From: Thalassolituus alkanivorans
GTDB lineage: Bacteria > Pseudomonadota > Gammaproteobacteria > Pseudomonadales > Oceanobacteraceae
Reading direction: 5' to 3'
NCBI RefSeq assembly: GCF_020447205.1
Contig: NZ_JAJAEL010000039.1
Location: 265,500-329,499, forward strand
DNA length: 64,000 nucleotides
The position numbers and the translations under genes were made by a program. Of this stretch, positions 43,914-52,972 are shown piece by piece. Every line of letters begins with the position of its first letter. The stretch's first letter is position 1. The notes beneath the pieces are model-generated. The model saw only the letters and a list, made by a program, of their open reading frames with translations. It did no database searches and was not told the origin of the DNA.

Positions 43914-44774
43914 TCAGATCAGTGGATATTCCTGCTGGTGTTGCAGAAAAAAGTCGATAAATACGCGCACCCGGTTGGGCATGTGTTTACGTGCGGGATA
44001 AACAAGAAAGAGTGGCAGCAGTGGCAATCCGGCCGGGTCGGGCAGAGCCTGCAAGGTTCCGGCGGCCACTTCCGCTGCGCAAAAGCCAACCGGCAGTATG
44101 GCCAGATTCTGACCCTGCTGGCAGAGCTGTTTGGCCAGCGTCAGGTTGTGGGTCAGCAGCTGGCTTTCGCGCCAGTTAAGGTCAGTGGTTAACAGTGGGC
44201 GGATATTCAGCGGGTCTGCGATTGGGTAATGCGGCCAGTTAACAGGAGTTTCGTTCCGGGCGGGGTGGCTGGCCGCGCAGAAAAAGCCCAGCTGTACATC
44301 GCCCAGTTTACGCGCAATCAGGCTCAGTGAGCCCGGCGCCCGTCCGCGAATAGCAACGTCTGCCTGGCTGTTAATAAAGTCGACGGTTTCATCGGTACTG
44401 TGCACCTCAACACTGAGTTTGGGATAGCGGGCACTGAACGCCTGCAGCAGAGCGGCAAGCGGGGCCATGGGCAGATCAAGGGGAACACTGATTCTGATGC
44501 GGCCGGTCAGATCCTGCGGGCGAATCAGACTGTCTTCCAGATCCAGCAGTTGATCCAGAACTTCTTTGCAGCGACTGAAGTACAGGCGGCCTTCATCGGT
44601 CAGGCCGACGGAGCGGGTGGTGCGGTTCAGCAGCCGTACGCCGAGGTGCTTTTCCAGTGCCTGAACCCGGGCGCTGACCGCGGACGTCGATACCGCCAGA
44701 CGCCGGCTGGCTTCGGCAAAACTACCGCTGCTGGCGACCTCAATAAAGGTCTGAATGTGCTCTAAGTTTTTCAC
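43914..44774 (-). CDS. LysR-family transcriptional regulator
   Basis: 286 residues. N-terminal winged helix (NLEHIQTFIEVASSGSFAEA; SRRLAVSTSAVSARVQALEK) and the usual substrate-binding domain (FSARYPKLSVEVHS). It is transcribed divergently from the MBL-fold gene at 44876, the most likely target. A LysR box is not obvious in the 100-base gap. Confidence 0.9.
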   Translation of the reverse strand: MKNLEHIQTFIEVASSGSFAEASRRLAVSTSAVSARVQALEKHLGVRLLNRTTRSVGLTDEGRLYFSRCKEVLDQLLDLEDSLIRPQDLTGRIRISVPLDLPMAPLAALLQAFSARYPKLSVEVHSTDETVDFINSQADVAIRGRAPGSLSLIARKLGDVQLGFFCAASHPARNETPVNWPHYPIADPLNIRPLLTTDLNWRESQLLTHNLTLAKQLCQQGQNLAILPVGFCAAEVAAGTLQALPDPAGLPLLPLFLVYPARKHMPNRVRVFIDFFLQHQQEYPLI

Positions 44775-44875
44775 TATCCCAAAATCCCGGACAGACTATC
44801 CATTATGAGCCTGATTATGTGGATAAAACGCGATGATATTCTCCGCCGGACTCATAAACAACCGGGGAAATCGTT

Positions 44876-45805
44876 ATGCATCATTACCTTAGTGCGTTGT
44901 GTCTGAGCCTCTTTCTGGGCTCGGATGATCTGCTGGCCGCAGAGCCCGCGACCACGGAAGCGGGTGCGGTCAGCCTTCCTCCTCAGCTCAGTATTACCTG
45001 GCTGGGCGGCCCGACCATGCTGCTGGAATTTAACGGCTTTCGTCTGCTGACTGACCCCATGCTGGGCAGTGGTCAGCATGCCTTTATTATGGGCGATCCG
45101 AACGAGCCCTTTGACCTGAAGCGCGGGCCGAACATTAAAGAACATGCCCGTTTAACGGCGCTGCCTGAGACCGATCTCAGCCAGCTGGATCTGCTGTTGC
45201 TCAGCCATGCTCACGAAGATCATTTTGATCAGCAGGCACAAAGCCAGCTGGATAAAGGTCTGCCGCTGCTTGTTCCGGAACATGATCTTGGCGCACTGCA
45301 GGCGAAAGGCTTTACGGCCGCGCAGAGTCTGGCCTGGCAGCAGAGCCTGGAATATCAGGCCGGTGCCGGCCATATACGCATTACTGCGGTTGCGGCACAC
45401 CATTCGGCAGATCCCGTTATTGATACCTTATTGGGTGCAGGCAATGGTTACTGGCTGGAATTTTCTCAGGGAAGCTGGAGCAAGCGTTTGTACTGGACGG
45501 GTGACACTATGCCGGTTGGTGCTGTGCTGACTCAGGTGCAGACGCTGGCTGATAGCCGTGGGATGCTGGATATTCTTGTTCCGCATCTTGGCCGGGTAGG
45601 GACTCCCGGCCCGCTGGGACAGATCAGCATGGGGGCTTCTGATGTGGTGGATATGGCGCGGGCGCTGCAGCCTGAGCACCTGTTACCCATTCATCATTCC
45701 AATTATGCGCTGTATCTGGAGCCAATCAGTGTGTTGGCGGAGGCCAGTGCTGGTGAAGACTACCAGCTGGATTTACCGCAGGAAGGGGTTACGTTGCACT
45801 ACTGA
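44876..45805 (+). CDS. Exported MBL-fold hydrolase (UlaG-like)
   Basis: 309 residues. A signal peptide (YLSALCLSLFLGSDDLLA) is followed by ITWLGGPTMLLEFNGFRLLTDP, the beta-lactamase-fold start typical of UlaG-type enzymes, and the metal motif LSHAHEDHFDQQ near residue 107; later ligands are in VAAHHSA and WTGDTM. It hydrolyses an unknown periplasmic substrate. It is divergent from a LysR-family gene. Confidence 0.87.
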   Translation: MHHYLSALCLSLFLGSDDLLAAEPATTEAGAVSLPPQLSITWLGGPTMLLEFNGFRLLTDPMLGSGQHAFIMGDPNEPFDLKRGPNIKEHARLTALPETDLSQLDLLLLSHAHEDHFDQQAQSQLDKGLPLLVPEHDLGALQAKGFTAAQSLAWQQSLEYQAGAGHIRITAVAAHHSADPVIDTLLGAGNGYWLEFSQGSWSKRLYWTGDTMPVGAVLTQVQTLADSRGMLDILVPHLGRVGTPGPLGQISMGASDVVDMARALQPEHLLPIHHSNYALYLEPISVLAEASAGEDYQLDLPQEGVTLHY

Positions 45806-45817
45806 GCGGCGAAGCAC

Positions 45818-46135
45818 TCAGCGGCTGTAGGTCGGCTGGTCGTACAGGCTGTAATCAATGCCTTCGGCTATCCGGCCGGCTTCCTGCTGCAGACGACGCT
45901 CGCGGATACTCATAGAAAATACCTGCTGGTGCATCTCTTCCATTAACTGCTTCAACTCGCTGTTGCTGCTTAATCCGAGAAAAACACCGGCCTGCATAAA
46001 ACCCTGCAAACGGAAGCGCTCAGCATCGGTGGCTTTAATGCGCTGTTTGCTGTTGTTAAACATCGTCAGCAGCCGTTGTTTGGCTTCCTCTATAAATTGC
46101 TGGCGCAGGGTTGTGGCTGTGGTGGTGTTATTCAT
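45818..46135 (-). CDS. Small helical protein of unknown function
   Basis: 105 residues from the ATG at 46135, chosen because AAGGA stands before it and the upstream frame looks non-coding. Largely alpha-helical and charged (LRQQFIEEAKQRLLTMFNNS; ELKQLMEEMHQQVFSMSIRE); no signal or membrane segment. No family recognised. It lies downstream of the GlxA-type regulator gene on the same strand. Confidence 0.65.
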   Translation of the reverse strand: MNNTTTATTLRQQFIEEAKQRLLTMFNNSKQRIKATDAERFRLQGFMQAGVFLGLSSNSELKQLMEEMHQQVFSMSIRERRLQQEAGRIAEGIDYSLYDQPTYSR

Positions 46136-46179
46136 GGTGATCCTTCGCGTGTTGATTGTTTCTATTCTGACCGGTGTTA

Positions 46180-47142
46180 TTACGGCTGCCAACGAGCAAA
46201 TTTCTGCCGGTAAGCCTGTGGTGTCAGACCTGTGCTGCGGCGGAACAGTTCGCGGAAAAAACGCACATCGTCGTAACCACACGCTCGTGCAATCTGTTCA
46301 ACCTGACGGCGGCTGCCGCTCAGCGCCTGCCGGGCTTTTTCCATACGCAAAGCCTGAATATAGGCCAGCGGCGATTGCCGCACGGCCTGGGTAAAACGGC
46401 GTTTGAACTGGCGCTCGCTGAGGTGAATCTGCGCGGCCAGATCGGCGAGGTTAAAAGGCTCACAGCCATGCTGATCGAGCCAGTCCTGAATTTCCAGAAT
46501 ACGTTCATCCTGATGCTGACGCTCAGGCATAAAACCGCTGTACTGCAACTGGCTGTGGCGGTCGGAATCAATCAGCACCGTACGCGCCACCTGCAGGGCG
46601 ACACTTTCACCAAAATAATCGCGCACCAGTTGCAGACTCATATCCTGATAGGCGCTGGCTCCACCGGAGCAGCTGATATTGCCATCGTGGGTCAGCATGG
46701 CGTTCCTCTGCCATAAAACAGCGGGAAACTGCTGCTGCAGCCAGTCGGTAACCGCCCAGTGGCTGGTGGCCTGTCTGCCTTCCAGTATGCCCGCCGCCGC
46801 CAGCACAAAAGCTCCGGTGCAGATACTCACCATGCGGGTGCCACGCTGATGAAGAGTGTGTATCTGTTGCAGGGTATTGGCCTGCAGGGCGTCGCTGCGC
46901 AGACGCGGATCGCCGATGGCGGCGACGATCAGTAAATCGGCCTGACTGACATCGGCCAGACGGGTATGGGCACTCAGGCAGATACCCCCCTGACCACGGA
47001 TTTGCGTTGTGTTTTCTGCTGCGACCTCAATCTGCCAGTCGTGGGCGGCAGCCAGGCGTGCGCCCAGCAGCAGAATTTCCAGCGGCCCGGAAACGGATGA
47101 CAGGGGGCTGTGATCAAGGGCGAGAATAACGCAGCGTGGCAT
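46180..47142 (-). CDS. GlxA-family AraC-type regulator with DJ-1/PfpI domain
   Basis: 320 residues. The N-terminal DJ-1/PfpI domain is seen in LLIVAAIGDPRL and the nucleophile-like Cys in VSICTGAFVLAAAGILEG (near residue 105). The C-terminal AraC HTH is LAAQIHLSERQFKRRF and IARACGYDDVRFFRELFR. It likely controls the divergent NTF2-like gene at 47261 or the small helical gene behind it. Confidence 0.9.
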   Translation of the reverse strand: MPRCVILALDHSPLSSVSGPLEILLLGARLAAAHDWQIEVAAENTTQIRGQGGICLSAHTRLADVSQADLLIVAAIGDPRLRSDALQANTLQQIHTLHQRGTRMVSICTGAFVLAAAGILEGRQATSHWAVTDWLQQQFPAVLWQRNAMLTHDGNISCSGGASAYQDMSLQLVRDYFGESVALQVARTVLIDSDRHSQLQYSGFMPERQHQDERILEIQDWLDQHGCEPFNLADLAAQIHLSERQFKRRFTQAVRQSPLAYIQALRMEKARQALSGSRRQVEQIARACGYDDVRFFRELFRRSTGLTPQAYRQKFARWQP

Positions 47143-47260
47143 GGGGCATCTCCGGATGTTATGGCCCGATTGTCTACTATGTTGGTCATATGTGCCACCT
47201 TCTGACGCGCCAGATATTGCGCCAGAATGATCAGGCTAATTATCAGAACAGGAGCAGGAC

Positions 47261-47737
47261 ATGACTGAGTCCGGCAACAAAGCATTGATCGAACGCTTCT
47301 ATCGCGCCTTTCAGCAAAAGGATTATCAGACCATGGCGCAGTGCTATCACCCGCAGGCGACCTTCCGCGATGAAGCTTTCGGGCTGAATGGCGCAGAAGA
47401 AATCGGCGCCATGTGGCAGATGCTGTGCGAGCGCGGCAAAGATATGCAGCTGAGCTTTTCCGTCAGAGAAGACAACGGCCGGATAACTGCACACTGGGAG
47501 GCGCTGTACACCTTCAGCCAGACCGGCCGGCGGGTGCACAATAAAATCGATGCCAGCTTTGAATTTCGCGACGGCAAAATAATCCGCCACGACGATCGCT
47601 TTAACTTCTGGAGCTGGAGCCGCCAGGCGCTGGGACTGCCGGGCTTATTACTGGGCTGGACGCCGCTGCTTAAGAATAAAGTACAGACGATGGCGATGAA
47701 AAATTTGCGCTTATTTATGAAAGGTAACGGGCGCTGA
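47261..47737 (+). CDS. NTF2-like (SnoaL-type) small protein
   Basis: 158 residues. NKALIERFYRAFQQKDYQTMAQCYHPQATF and WEALYTFSQTGRRVHNKIDA are typical of the nuclear-transport-factor-2-like cone fold. Such proteins may be isomerases or ligand binders. The role is unknown. It starts about 120 bases from the divergent GlxA-type gene. Confidence 0.82.
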   Translation: MTESGNKALIERFYRAFQQKDYQTMAQCYHPQATFRDEAFGLNGAEEIGAMWQMLCERGKDMQLSFSVREDNGRITAHWEALYTFSQTGRRVHNKIDASFEFRDGKIIRHDDRFNFWSWSRQALGLPGLLLGWTPLLKNKVQTMAMKNLRLFMKGNGR

Positions 47738-47798
47738 ACGCGTTGCTCCCGTTATACGGGGTACCTCTGAATTACTCAGAGGTGCCCCGGATCATTAT

Positions 47799-48719
47799 TT
47801 ATTGCTTTAAAAAAGCCAGCGCATCGGCGGCACTTTCGGCCGGTAACTCTTCCATCGGCATATGGCCGCAATCATCATAAATAATGGTGCGCGCCTGAGG
47901 CAGGGCCCTGGCAAATTTCTCTGCATGGGAAAGCGGAATCCAGGCATCGTTGCGGCCCCACATAATCAATACCGGCTGCGTCACCTTCTTAAGTGGAGCG
48001 GTGTCAAAGCCGGCGCGATTACGGATAAAGCGTAACACCGCCGCCCCGGCGCCCCGGTTGCCGGAACGCATAAATAAATCGTAATAGCGGTCCATTACCT
48101 CTTTGCTCAGCCGTTCTTTGCGGCTGTAAGTGGTGCGGATGGTGGCATACATGGCTTTGCGCGGCACCGGCATCATCGACGCCATCCAGCCACTTAACGG
48201 CAGCCCCATACTCAGCAATACCGGTGGTGGTACAAAAAAGAAACCGGCACTGTCGAGCAGAATAACCTTATTAACCTTGTGCGGATAACGGCCGGCAAAC
48301 TCCCAGCTCATCCAGCCGCCCAGAGAATTACCGGCCAGCGAGCACTGCTTAATACCTAATGCGTCGGTAAATTCGTTGAGAAAATCACTGTAGATGTATT
48401 TAAACATGCCGCGTGGATGTGCGCCGGTAAGGCCAAAGTTTGGGCTGTCGATACTGATAACGCGGAAATCTTTGCTGAGAATATCGGTCCAGTCATTCCA
48501 GGTATGCAGCGACGAAAAAATACCGTGCAGCAGAATCAGCACCGGTGCTTTTTCCGGTTCGGCACAGCGACAGACATCACGGTAATGTACGTTCATCCCC
48601 TGCAGCTCAATAAACTGAGATTCGGCTGTGGTATGGCGTGCCAGCATTTCCTCCAGCGAAACCGCGCCAACTTCACTTTTAAAACCGTCTTGCATGGTCT
48701 GCCAGAAATTCATCAGCAT
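47799..48719 (-). CDS. Alpha/beta hydrolase
   Basis: 306 residues from ATG 48719, with AGGA before it; a longer frame starts with GTG at 48818 but is less likely. Core motifs: LLHGIFSSLHTW (HG oxyanion), nucleophile GNSLGGWMSWEFAG, acid Asp in IMWGRNDAWIPL and His in DDCGHMPMEE. It is of the epoxide-hydrolase/lipase type; substrate unknown. Confidence 0.87.
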   Translation of the reverse strand: MLMNFWQTMQDGFKSEVGAVSLEEMLARHTTAESQFIELQGMNVHYRDVCRCAEPEKAPVLILLHGIFSSLHTWNDWTDILSKDFRVISIDSPNFGLTGAHPRGMFKYIYSDFLNEFTDALGIKQCSLAGNSLGGWMSWEFAGRYPHKVNKVILLDSAGFFFVPPPVLLSMGLPLSGWMASMMPVPRKAMYATIRTTYSRKERLSKEVMDRYYDLFMRSGNRGAGAAVLRFIRNRAGFDTAPLKKVTQPVLIMWGRNDAWIPLSHAEKFARALPQARTIIYDDCGHMPMEELPAESAADALAFLKQ

Positions 48720-49017
48720 GGGGTATTCCTGAGTAATGGGTACAAGGGACAGGCTGGCAGCCATTGTGCGGGCAGGTTTTGTATTTGGTAAGGGAACATT
48801 ACGCCAGATTTCAGGCACAAACGGGTGCTGAGGTGCCGTAATCCGACCGCATTTGCCGATATGATCAAAGAATGTTCTTTATCAGGAATATGCACAGGCA
48901 CTTATGCGAACCCTGTCGCAGCCTATGCATGGAATTGTAAAATCAGGCCAATGGCTGCTGCGCCATGCCAGAGGCTGGTGTTAAACTGGCCTTTAATTCA
49001 ACAAGGAAACACTATTC

Positions 49018-49959
49018 ATGGAATATCTGCTGAGTAAGCTCTTTTCTGTCGAAGCCTTTGCGCTGATTTTTATTCTGGTGGTGCTGAAAAAAAGCATCAT
49101 CTTTGTTCCGCAAAACCGTGCCTGGCTGGTCGAACGTTTCGGCAAATATCAGGGCACCAAAGAAGCCGGTCTGAACTTTGTAATTCCTTTTGTTGACCGC
49201 GTTGCCTCCGACCGCAGCCTGAAAGAACAGGCCGTGGATGTACCAAGCCAGTCAGCCATTACCAAAGACAACATCACCCTGTCGGTCGACGGTGTGCTCT
49301 ATTTCCGTGTGCTCGATCCGTATAAAGCCACCTACGGTGTGGACGATTACGTATTTGCGGTTACCCAGCTGGCACAGACTACTATGCGTTCTGAACTGGG
49401 TAAAATGGAACTCGACCGCACCTTCGAAGAGCGCAGTGTGCTGAACACCAATATCGTATCGTCAATTAACGAAGCCTCCGAGCCATGGGGTATTCAGGTA
49501 CTGCGTTACGAAATTAAAGATATTGTGCCGCCTAAATCGGTGATGGAATCGATGGAAGCGCAGATGAAAGCCGAACGGGTTAAGCGTGCCCAGATTCTTG
49601 AATCTGAAGGTGACCGTCAGGCAGCCATTAACGTTGCCGAAGGCCGTAAACAGGCTCAGGTTCTGGCGGCAGAGGCCGATAAAGCCGAACAGGTATTAAA
49701 CGCCGAAGGTGAGGCCCAGGCTATTCTGGCCGTTGCTGAAGCAAAAGCCGAAGCGCTGCGTAAAATTGGTGAAGCGGCTAATACCGCCGAAGGTCAGAAA
49801 GCCATTCAGCTGGATCTGGCAACCAAAGCGATTGAAGCCAAAGCAGCCATCGCCAAAGAATCCTCCGTTGTGCTGCTGCCGGATGCAGGTACAGATGCCA
49901 GCTCGCTGGTGGCCCAGTCGATGGCAATCATCAATTCTCTGAATAATAAAAAGGAATAA
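49018..49959 (+). CDS. SPFH/Band 7 (stomatin/QmcA-like) protein
   Basis: 313 residues. One N-terminal membrane segment (LFSVEAFALIFILVVL), then FVPQNRAWLVERFGKYQGTKEAGLNFVIPFVD and the Band 7 repeat region. The C-terminal half is strongly helical (QAAINVAEGRKQAQVLAAEA and EGEAQAILAVAEAKAEALRK) and should form a coiled-coil oligomer. It usually pairs with an NfeD-type protein and organises membrane microdomains. It is 3 bases from the NfeD gene. Confidence 0.93.
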   Translation: MEYLLSKLFSVEAFALIFILVVLKKSIIFVPQNRAWLVERFGKYQGTKEAGLNFVIPFVDRVASDRSLKEQAVDVPSQSAITKDNITLSVDGVLYFRVLDPYKATYGVDDYVFAVTQLAQTTMRSELGKMELDRTFEERSVLNTNIVSSINEASEPWGIQVLRYEIKDIVPPKSVMESMEAQMKAERVKRAQILESEGDRQAAINVAEGRKQAQVLAAEADKAEQVLNAEGEAQAILAVAEAKAEALRKIGEAANTAEGQKAIQLDLATKAIEAKAAIAKESSVVLLPDAGTDASSLVAQSMAIINSLNNKKE

Positions 49960-49962
49960 ATT

Positions 49963-50427
49963 ATGGAATTGCTGCAACAGAATCTTCCCCAGACGCTGAT
50001 GGTCGCTGGTATTGCCGCACTGATTATTGAAGTGGCCGTACTCGGGTTTGCTACCTTTATTCTGCTGTTTTTCGGCGCATCGCTGCTGATTACCGGTTTT
50101 GCAATGAGTCTGGATCTGTTGCCTGCAACCGCAACCGCAGCGCTGTGGAGTAATACTGTTCTGACAGCGGTACTGGCTCTGGCGCTGTGGAAACCCTTGC
50201 AACGGATGCAGAACAAAGTACAGAAGGACAGCATCAGAAGCGACTTTGCCCGCCAGCCATTTATGCTGGAAGAGGATGTCGATGGTGCCGGGAAAACCGA
50301 GTACGCCTATTCCGGTATTCGCTGGAAACTGAAAAGCTTTGAACCTATTGCCAAAGGCACCATGGTAGAAGTGATTAAAGTGGATGTTGGTGTGCTGTGG
50401 GTAAAACCACTGGAAAATGCCGACTGA
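49963..50427 (+). CDS. NfeD-like protein
   Basis: 154 residues, three membrane segments (VAGIAALIIEVAVLGFATFI; LFFGASLLITGFAMSLDL; SNTVLTAVLALALW), then a C-terminal OB-like domain (TEYAYSGIRWKLKSFEPIAKG). NfeD partners of stomatins take part in membrane integrity or proteolysis. Overlap-free but just 3 bases after the SPFH gene. Confidence 0.9.
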   Translation: MELLQQNLPQTLMVAGIAALIIEVAVLGFATFILLFFGASLLITGFAMSLDLLPATATAALWSNTVLTAVLALALWKPLQRMQNKVQKDSIRSDFARQPFMLEEDVDGAGKTEYAYSGIRWKLKSFEPIAKGTMVEVIKVDVGVLWVKPLENAD

Positions 50428-50445
50428 CAGTGATTTCCGGAAAAT

Positions 50446-50472
50446 AAAAAAGCCTCTGCGGAGGCTTTTTTT
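50446..50472 (+). terminator. Rho-independent terminator
   Basis: AGCCTC / GAGGCT stem with TGCG loop followed by TTTTTTT and preceded by AAAAA, so it can work in both directions. It ends the SPFH-NfeD operon. Confidence 0.92.
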
Positions 50473-50483
50473 ATGGGCGGAGT

Positions 50484-50786
50484 TTATGAATCCGCTGCTT
50501 GTCGTTGACGCAAATGAGCAATGGCTGCCTTGCAGTTGTAATGCGCATCCTGATTCAGCAGCATAAATTCATAGGCGGTACCGCTGCCGACCCGACCCTT
50601 AATAACGATTTCCAGTCGTTCAAACTCTGCCTGCAGAATCGCTAAAATATCATCCACTGCATACATTTCGCACAGCGTATCCACTGCGCTCAGCGTCAGA
50701 TCGGTGGATGACGGATTACTGCGCACAAAAGGGTTGTCGCATATTTTTATACAGCCCAGTACGGTCTTTCTGAAATCCGTGTTCAT
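50484..50786 (-). CDS. Small protein of unknown function
   Basis: 100 residues, soluble, no signal. Some Cys (LGCIKICDNP, YNCKAAI). No recognised family. It is 33 bases downstream of the MarR gene on the same strand and probably shares its transcript. Confidence 0.65.
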   Translation of the reverse strand: MNTDFRKTVLGCIKICDNPFVRSNPSSTDLTLSAVDTLCEMYAVDDILAILQAEFERLEIVIKGRVGSGTAYEFMLLNQDAHYNCKAAIAHLRQRQAADS

Positions 50787-50819
50787 GTTTCTCTGATCCT
50801 TGTATTAGCAGCCGGCTGT

Positions 50820-51266
50820 TTATTGTGCTGCGGGCAGTACTTTTGCCAGCAGTTCTGACAGTGTCTGCGCTTCTTCTTCCGTCAGCTTAGCGGCAAAATT
50901 CTGCTGAATAGCCTGGCTGTATACCGGCCACATCGCCTTCACCATGCAGCTGCCTTCGCTCGTGATTTTAATACGGTTGCCACGCCCGTCTTCTGAACAC
51001 TGATGACGTTCTACCAGCAGGTTCTTTTCCAGCCGGTCGATCAGTCGTGACAGATTATGCTTGTTCAGCAGTATTTTTTCGCCAATTTCAAACTGGCGCA
51101 GGCCATCGCCTTTGGCTTTATGCAGCTCCAGAAGAACGTCGTACCAGTCCAGAGCGGGCAGGTCCTGGCTCTTCAGCGCAGTCTCTACGGTGCTCAGTAA
51201 CTGACGCTGGGTACGATGCAGCTGTATCCAGGCCTGAATCGCTTGTGGTGATGGTGTTTTGTTCAT
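50820..51266 (-). CDS. MarR-family transcriptional regulator
   Basis: 148 residues from ATG 51266; an in-frame TTG at 51302 lies inside the palindromic operator and is unlikely. The winged HTH is FEIGEKILLNKHNLSRLIDR then LVERHQCSEDGRGNRIKIT, a good MarR match. It is divergent from the rhodanese-DoxX pair; two perfect 14-bp palindromes lie between. Confidence 0.9.
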   Translation of the reverse strand: MNKTPSPQAIQAWIQLHRTQRQLLSTVETALKSQDLPALDWYDVLLELHKAKGDGLRQFEIGEKILLNKHNLSRLIDRLEKNLLVERHQCSEDGRGNRIKITSEGSCMVKAMWPVYSQAIQQNFAAKLTEEEAQTLSELLAKVLPAAQ

Positions 51267-51289
51267 GGCGAGAATATTAGAAGCAAGTT

Positions 51290-51342
51290 GTTGCAATTGC
51301 AACCAGTTGTGCTTAATGTTGTTTTAGTTGCAATTGCAACTA
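51290..51342. promoter_or_regulatory. Two identical MarR-type operators between marR-like gene and rhodanese gene
   Basis: The perfect palindrome GTTGCAATTGCAAC occurs at 51290-51303 and 51327-51340; the second is extended to TAGTTGCAATTGCAACTA (51325-51342). Centres are 37 bases apart. The pair is placed to cover the promoters of the divergent regulator and the rhodanese-DoxX operon. Confidence 0.88.
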
Positions 51343-51361
51343 GGTGCAAAGGAGAAAGCAT

Positions 51362-51709
51362 ATGAACAACACCATTAAGCCTGAACAGATAAAACAAAAC
51401 CTCGACCAGGGAATACCTATGACACTGGTTGAAGCTTTGCCCGAACGCTACTTTGCAGCGGGACATTTACCCGGTGCGCTGAATATTCCCCATGACGAAA
51501 TCAGAGCACGCGCCGCTGAACAGCTGCCGGATAAAGAGGCGCTGATTGTTGTGTACTGCGCCAGCAGTAGCTGTCAGAACTCAAAAATGGCGGCACAGAT
51601 TCTCGCGCAAATGGGTTACGTTAATGTGCGGGAATTTGTCGAAGGAAAGCAGGGTTGGGAAGAGGCTGGTTATCCGCTGGAACTGGCCAACACAGGAGCC
51701 GAAGTATGA
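51362..51709 (+). CDS. Rhodanese-domain protein
   Basis: 115 residues from ATG 51362 (AAAGGAG before it). YFAAGHLPGALNIPHDEI and VVYCASSSCQNSKMAAQIL; the active-site loop Cys is in YCASSSC near residue 67. Single-domain rhodaneses move sulfane sulfur. The stop overlaps the DoxX start (ATGA), so the pair is coupled and presumably controlled by the MarR protein. Confidence 0.9.
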   Translation: MNNTIKPEQIKQNLDQGIPMTLVEALPERYFAAGHLPGALNIPHDEIRARAAEQLPDKEALIVVYCASSSCQNSKMAAQILAQMGYVNVREFVEGKQGWEEAGYPLELANTGAEV

Positions 51710-52122
51710 ATTTTATTGATGAACGCTTCGGTAGCTCTGGTGCCACTTTATTGCGGCTGGCATTGGGCAGTATGTGGATTTCTCACGCGTTACTGAAATG
51801 GTATGTGTTTACCATTCCGGGCTTTGCTGCCTGGCTGTCCAGCCAGGGAATGCCGGCATTTATGGCATGGCCGGTATTTCTGCTTGAGCTGTGCGGCGGA
51901 TTGATGATTTTAACCGGCTTTTATGGCCGCTATGCATCAGCCGTGTTAGTGCCGGTATTACTGGTCGCAACCTGGACCCATGCCGGTAATGGCTGGGTAC
52001 ATACCAGTGCCGGAGGAGGCTGGGAATATCCGTTGTTTCTGCTGGTTGCATCCGTTGTGCATATCCTGCTCGGTGATGGTCACTACGCTTTAAGCCCGCG
52101 TAATTTTTTGCTGAAGCGCTGA
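51706..52122 (+). CDS. DoxX-family membrane protein
   Basis: 138 residues from ATG 51706 (AGGAG upstream), four membrane segments. LRLALGSMWISHALLKWY and LELCGGLMILTGFYGRYASAV and YPLFLLVASVVHILLGDGHY are DoxX signatures. DoxX proteins are linked to sulfur or redox metabolism; pairing with a rhodanese suggests a thiol- or sulfide-related function. Confidence 0.9.
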   Translation: MNFIDERFGSSGATLLRLALGSMWISHALLKWYVFTIPGFAAWLSSQGMPAFMAWPVFLLELCGGLMILTGFYGRYASAVLVPVLLVATWTHAGNGWVHTSAGGGWEYPLFLLVASVVHILLGDGHYALSPRNFLLKR

Positions 52123-52144
52123 ATCTCCGGGAAGAAAATAAGCC

Positions 52145-52180
52145 AGCGCAGAAGTCTCAAAGAGGCTTCTGCGCTTTCGT
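52145..52180 (+). terminator. Rho-independent terminator
   Basis: A perfect 10-bp stem AGCGCAGAAG / CTTCTGCGCT (52145-52175) is followed by TTTCGTTT. It closes the rhodanese-DoxX operon and lies ahead of the convergent methyltransferase gene. Confidence 0.85.
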
Positions 52181-52193
52181 TTCAGAATCTGAA

Positions 52194-52949
52194 TTATGGC
52201 CGTCGTGCTTCAAAGCTGATAATTGCATCGTCGTTACCGGCTGCTCTGCCATGCTGATAGCCGCCGGATACGATAACGTCGGTAAAACCGGCTGCCCGCA
52301 GAGCGAATGTCAGTTCATATATTCCCCACCAACGCAGGCAAAACAGATCAAGTTCGCTGTGGGTTAACAGCCCATCTTGCCAGTGCTCATAGCGCAGGTA
52401 GGTGAGCGTTGTTTGCTGCACATAATTAATGTCAGGATCTGAGCTGGAGAGTGTCAGCCGTTCGTTATCAGACACTTTCCAGCTGCGCAGAGCGCCCTTG
52501 CTCTGGATAATCTCTTTGCTGTTATCTGTATCCAGAATCAAACGTCCGCCGGGCAGGAGGTTATCATAACAGCGCTGCAGCAGTGCCAGTGCCGATGCCG
52601 TGTTGGTAATCAACTGGAAAGATCCGGCAGGCATAATAATGGCTTCATAGCGCCGTGGGCCGGTAAAATCCTGAAATTTCTGGCGTGTAAGTCTGGGGTT
52701 AAGGTTCCGCTGCAGACATTCCTGACGGCAGTAATGCAGCATCTCTTCTGAAGCATCAAAACCTTCTATATCCAGACCGGATTCCAGCAAAGGAACTAAT
52801 ATGCGGCCATTGCCGGTGGCGGGCTCCAGTATCGCCCCCGTGCAGCCTGCGAGACGCTCACGGTAATACTCCAGATCACCAAATGAATGACCGATGGGTT
52901 TGTCCAGGTGATAAACCCAGGCAGCCAGTTTTCCGTATGCATTTTCCAT
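52194..52949 (-). CDS. SAM-dependent methyltransferase
   Basis: 251 residues. Motif I EPATGNGRILVPLLESGLDI near residues 38-57 (given partly), then IEGFDASEEMLHYCRQE and YEAIIMPAGSFQLITN, class I Rossmann-fold methyltransferase signatures. Substrate unknown. Close to the LysR gene on the same strand. Confidence 0.87.
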   Translation of the reverse strand: MENAYGKLAAWVYHLDKPIGHSFGDLEYYRERLAGCTGAILEPATGNGRILVPLLESGLDIEGFDASEEMLHYCRQECLQRNLNPRLTRQKFQDFTGPRRYEAIIMPAGSFQLITNTASALALLQRCYDNLLPGGRLILDTDNSKEIIQSKGALRSWKVSDNERLTLSSSDPDINYVQQTTLTYLRYEHWQDGLLTHSELDLFCLRWWGIYELTFALRAAGFTDVIVSGGYQHGRAAGNDDAIISFEARRP

Positions 52950-52972
52950 AATTTAACGACAGGCCCTGATTG

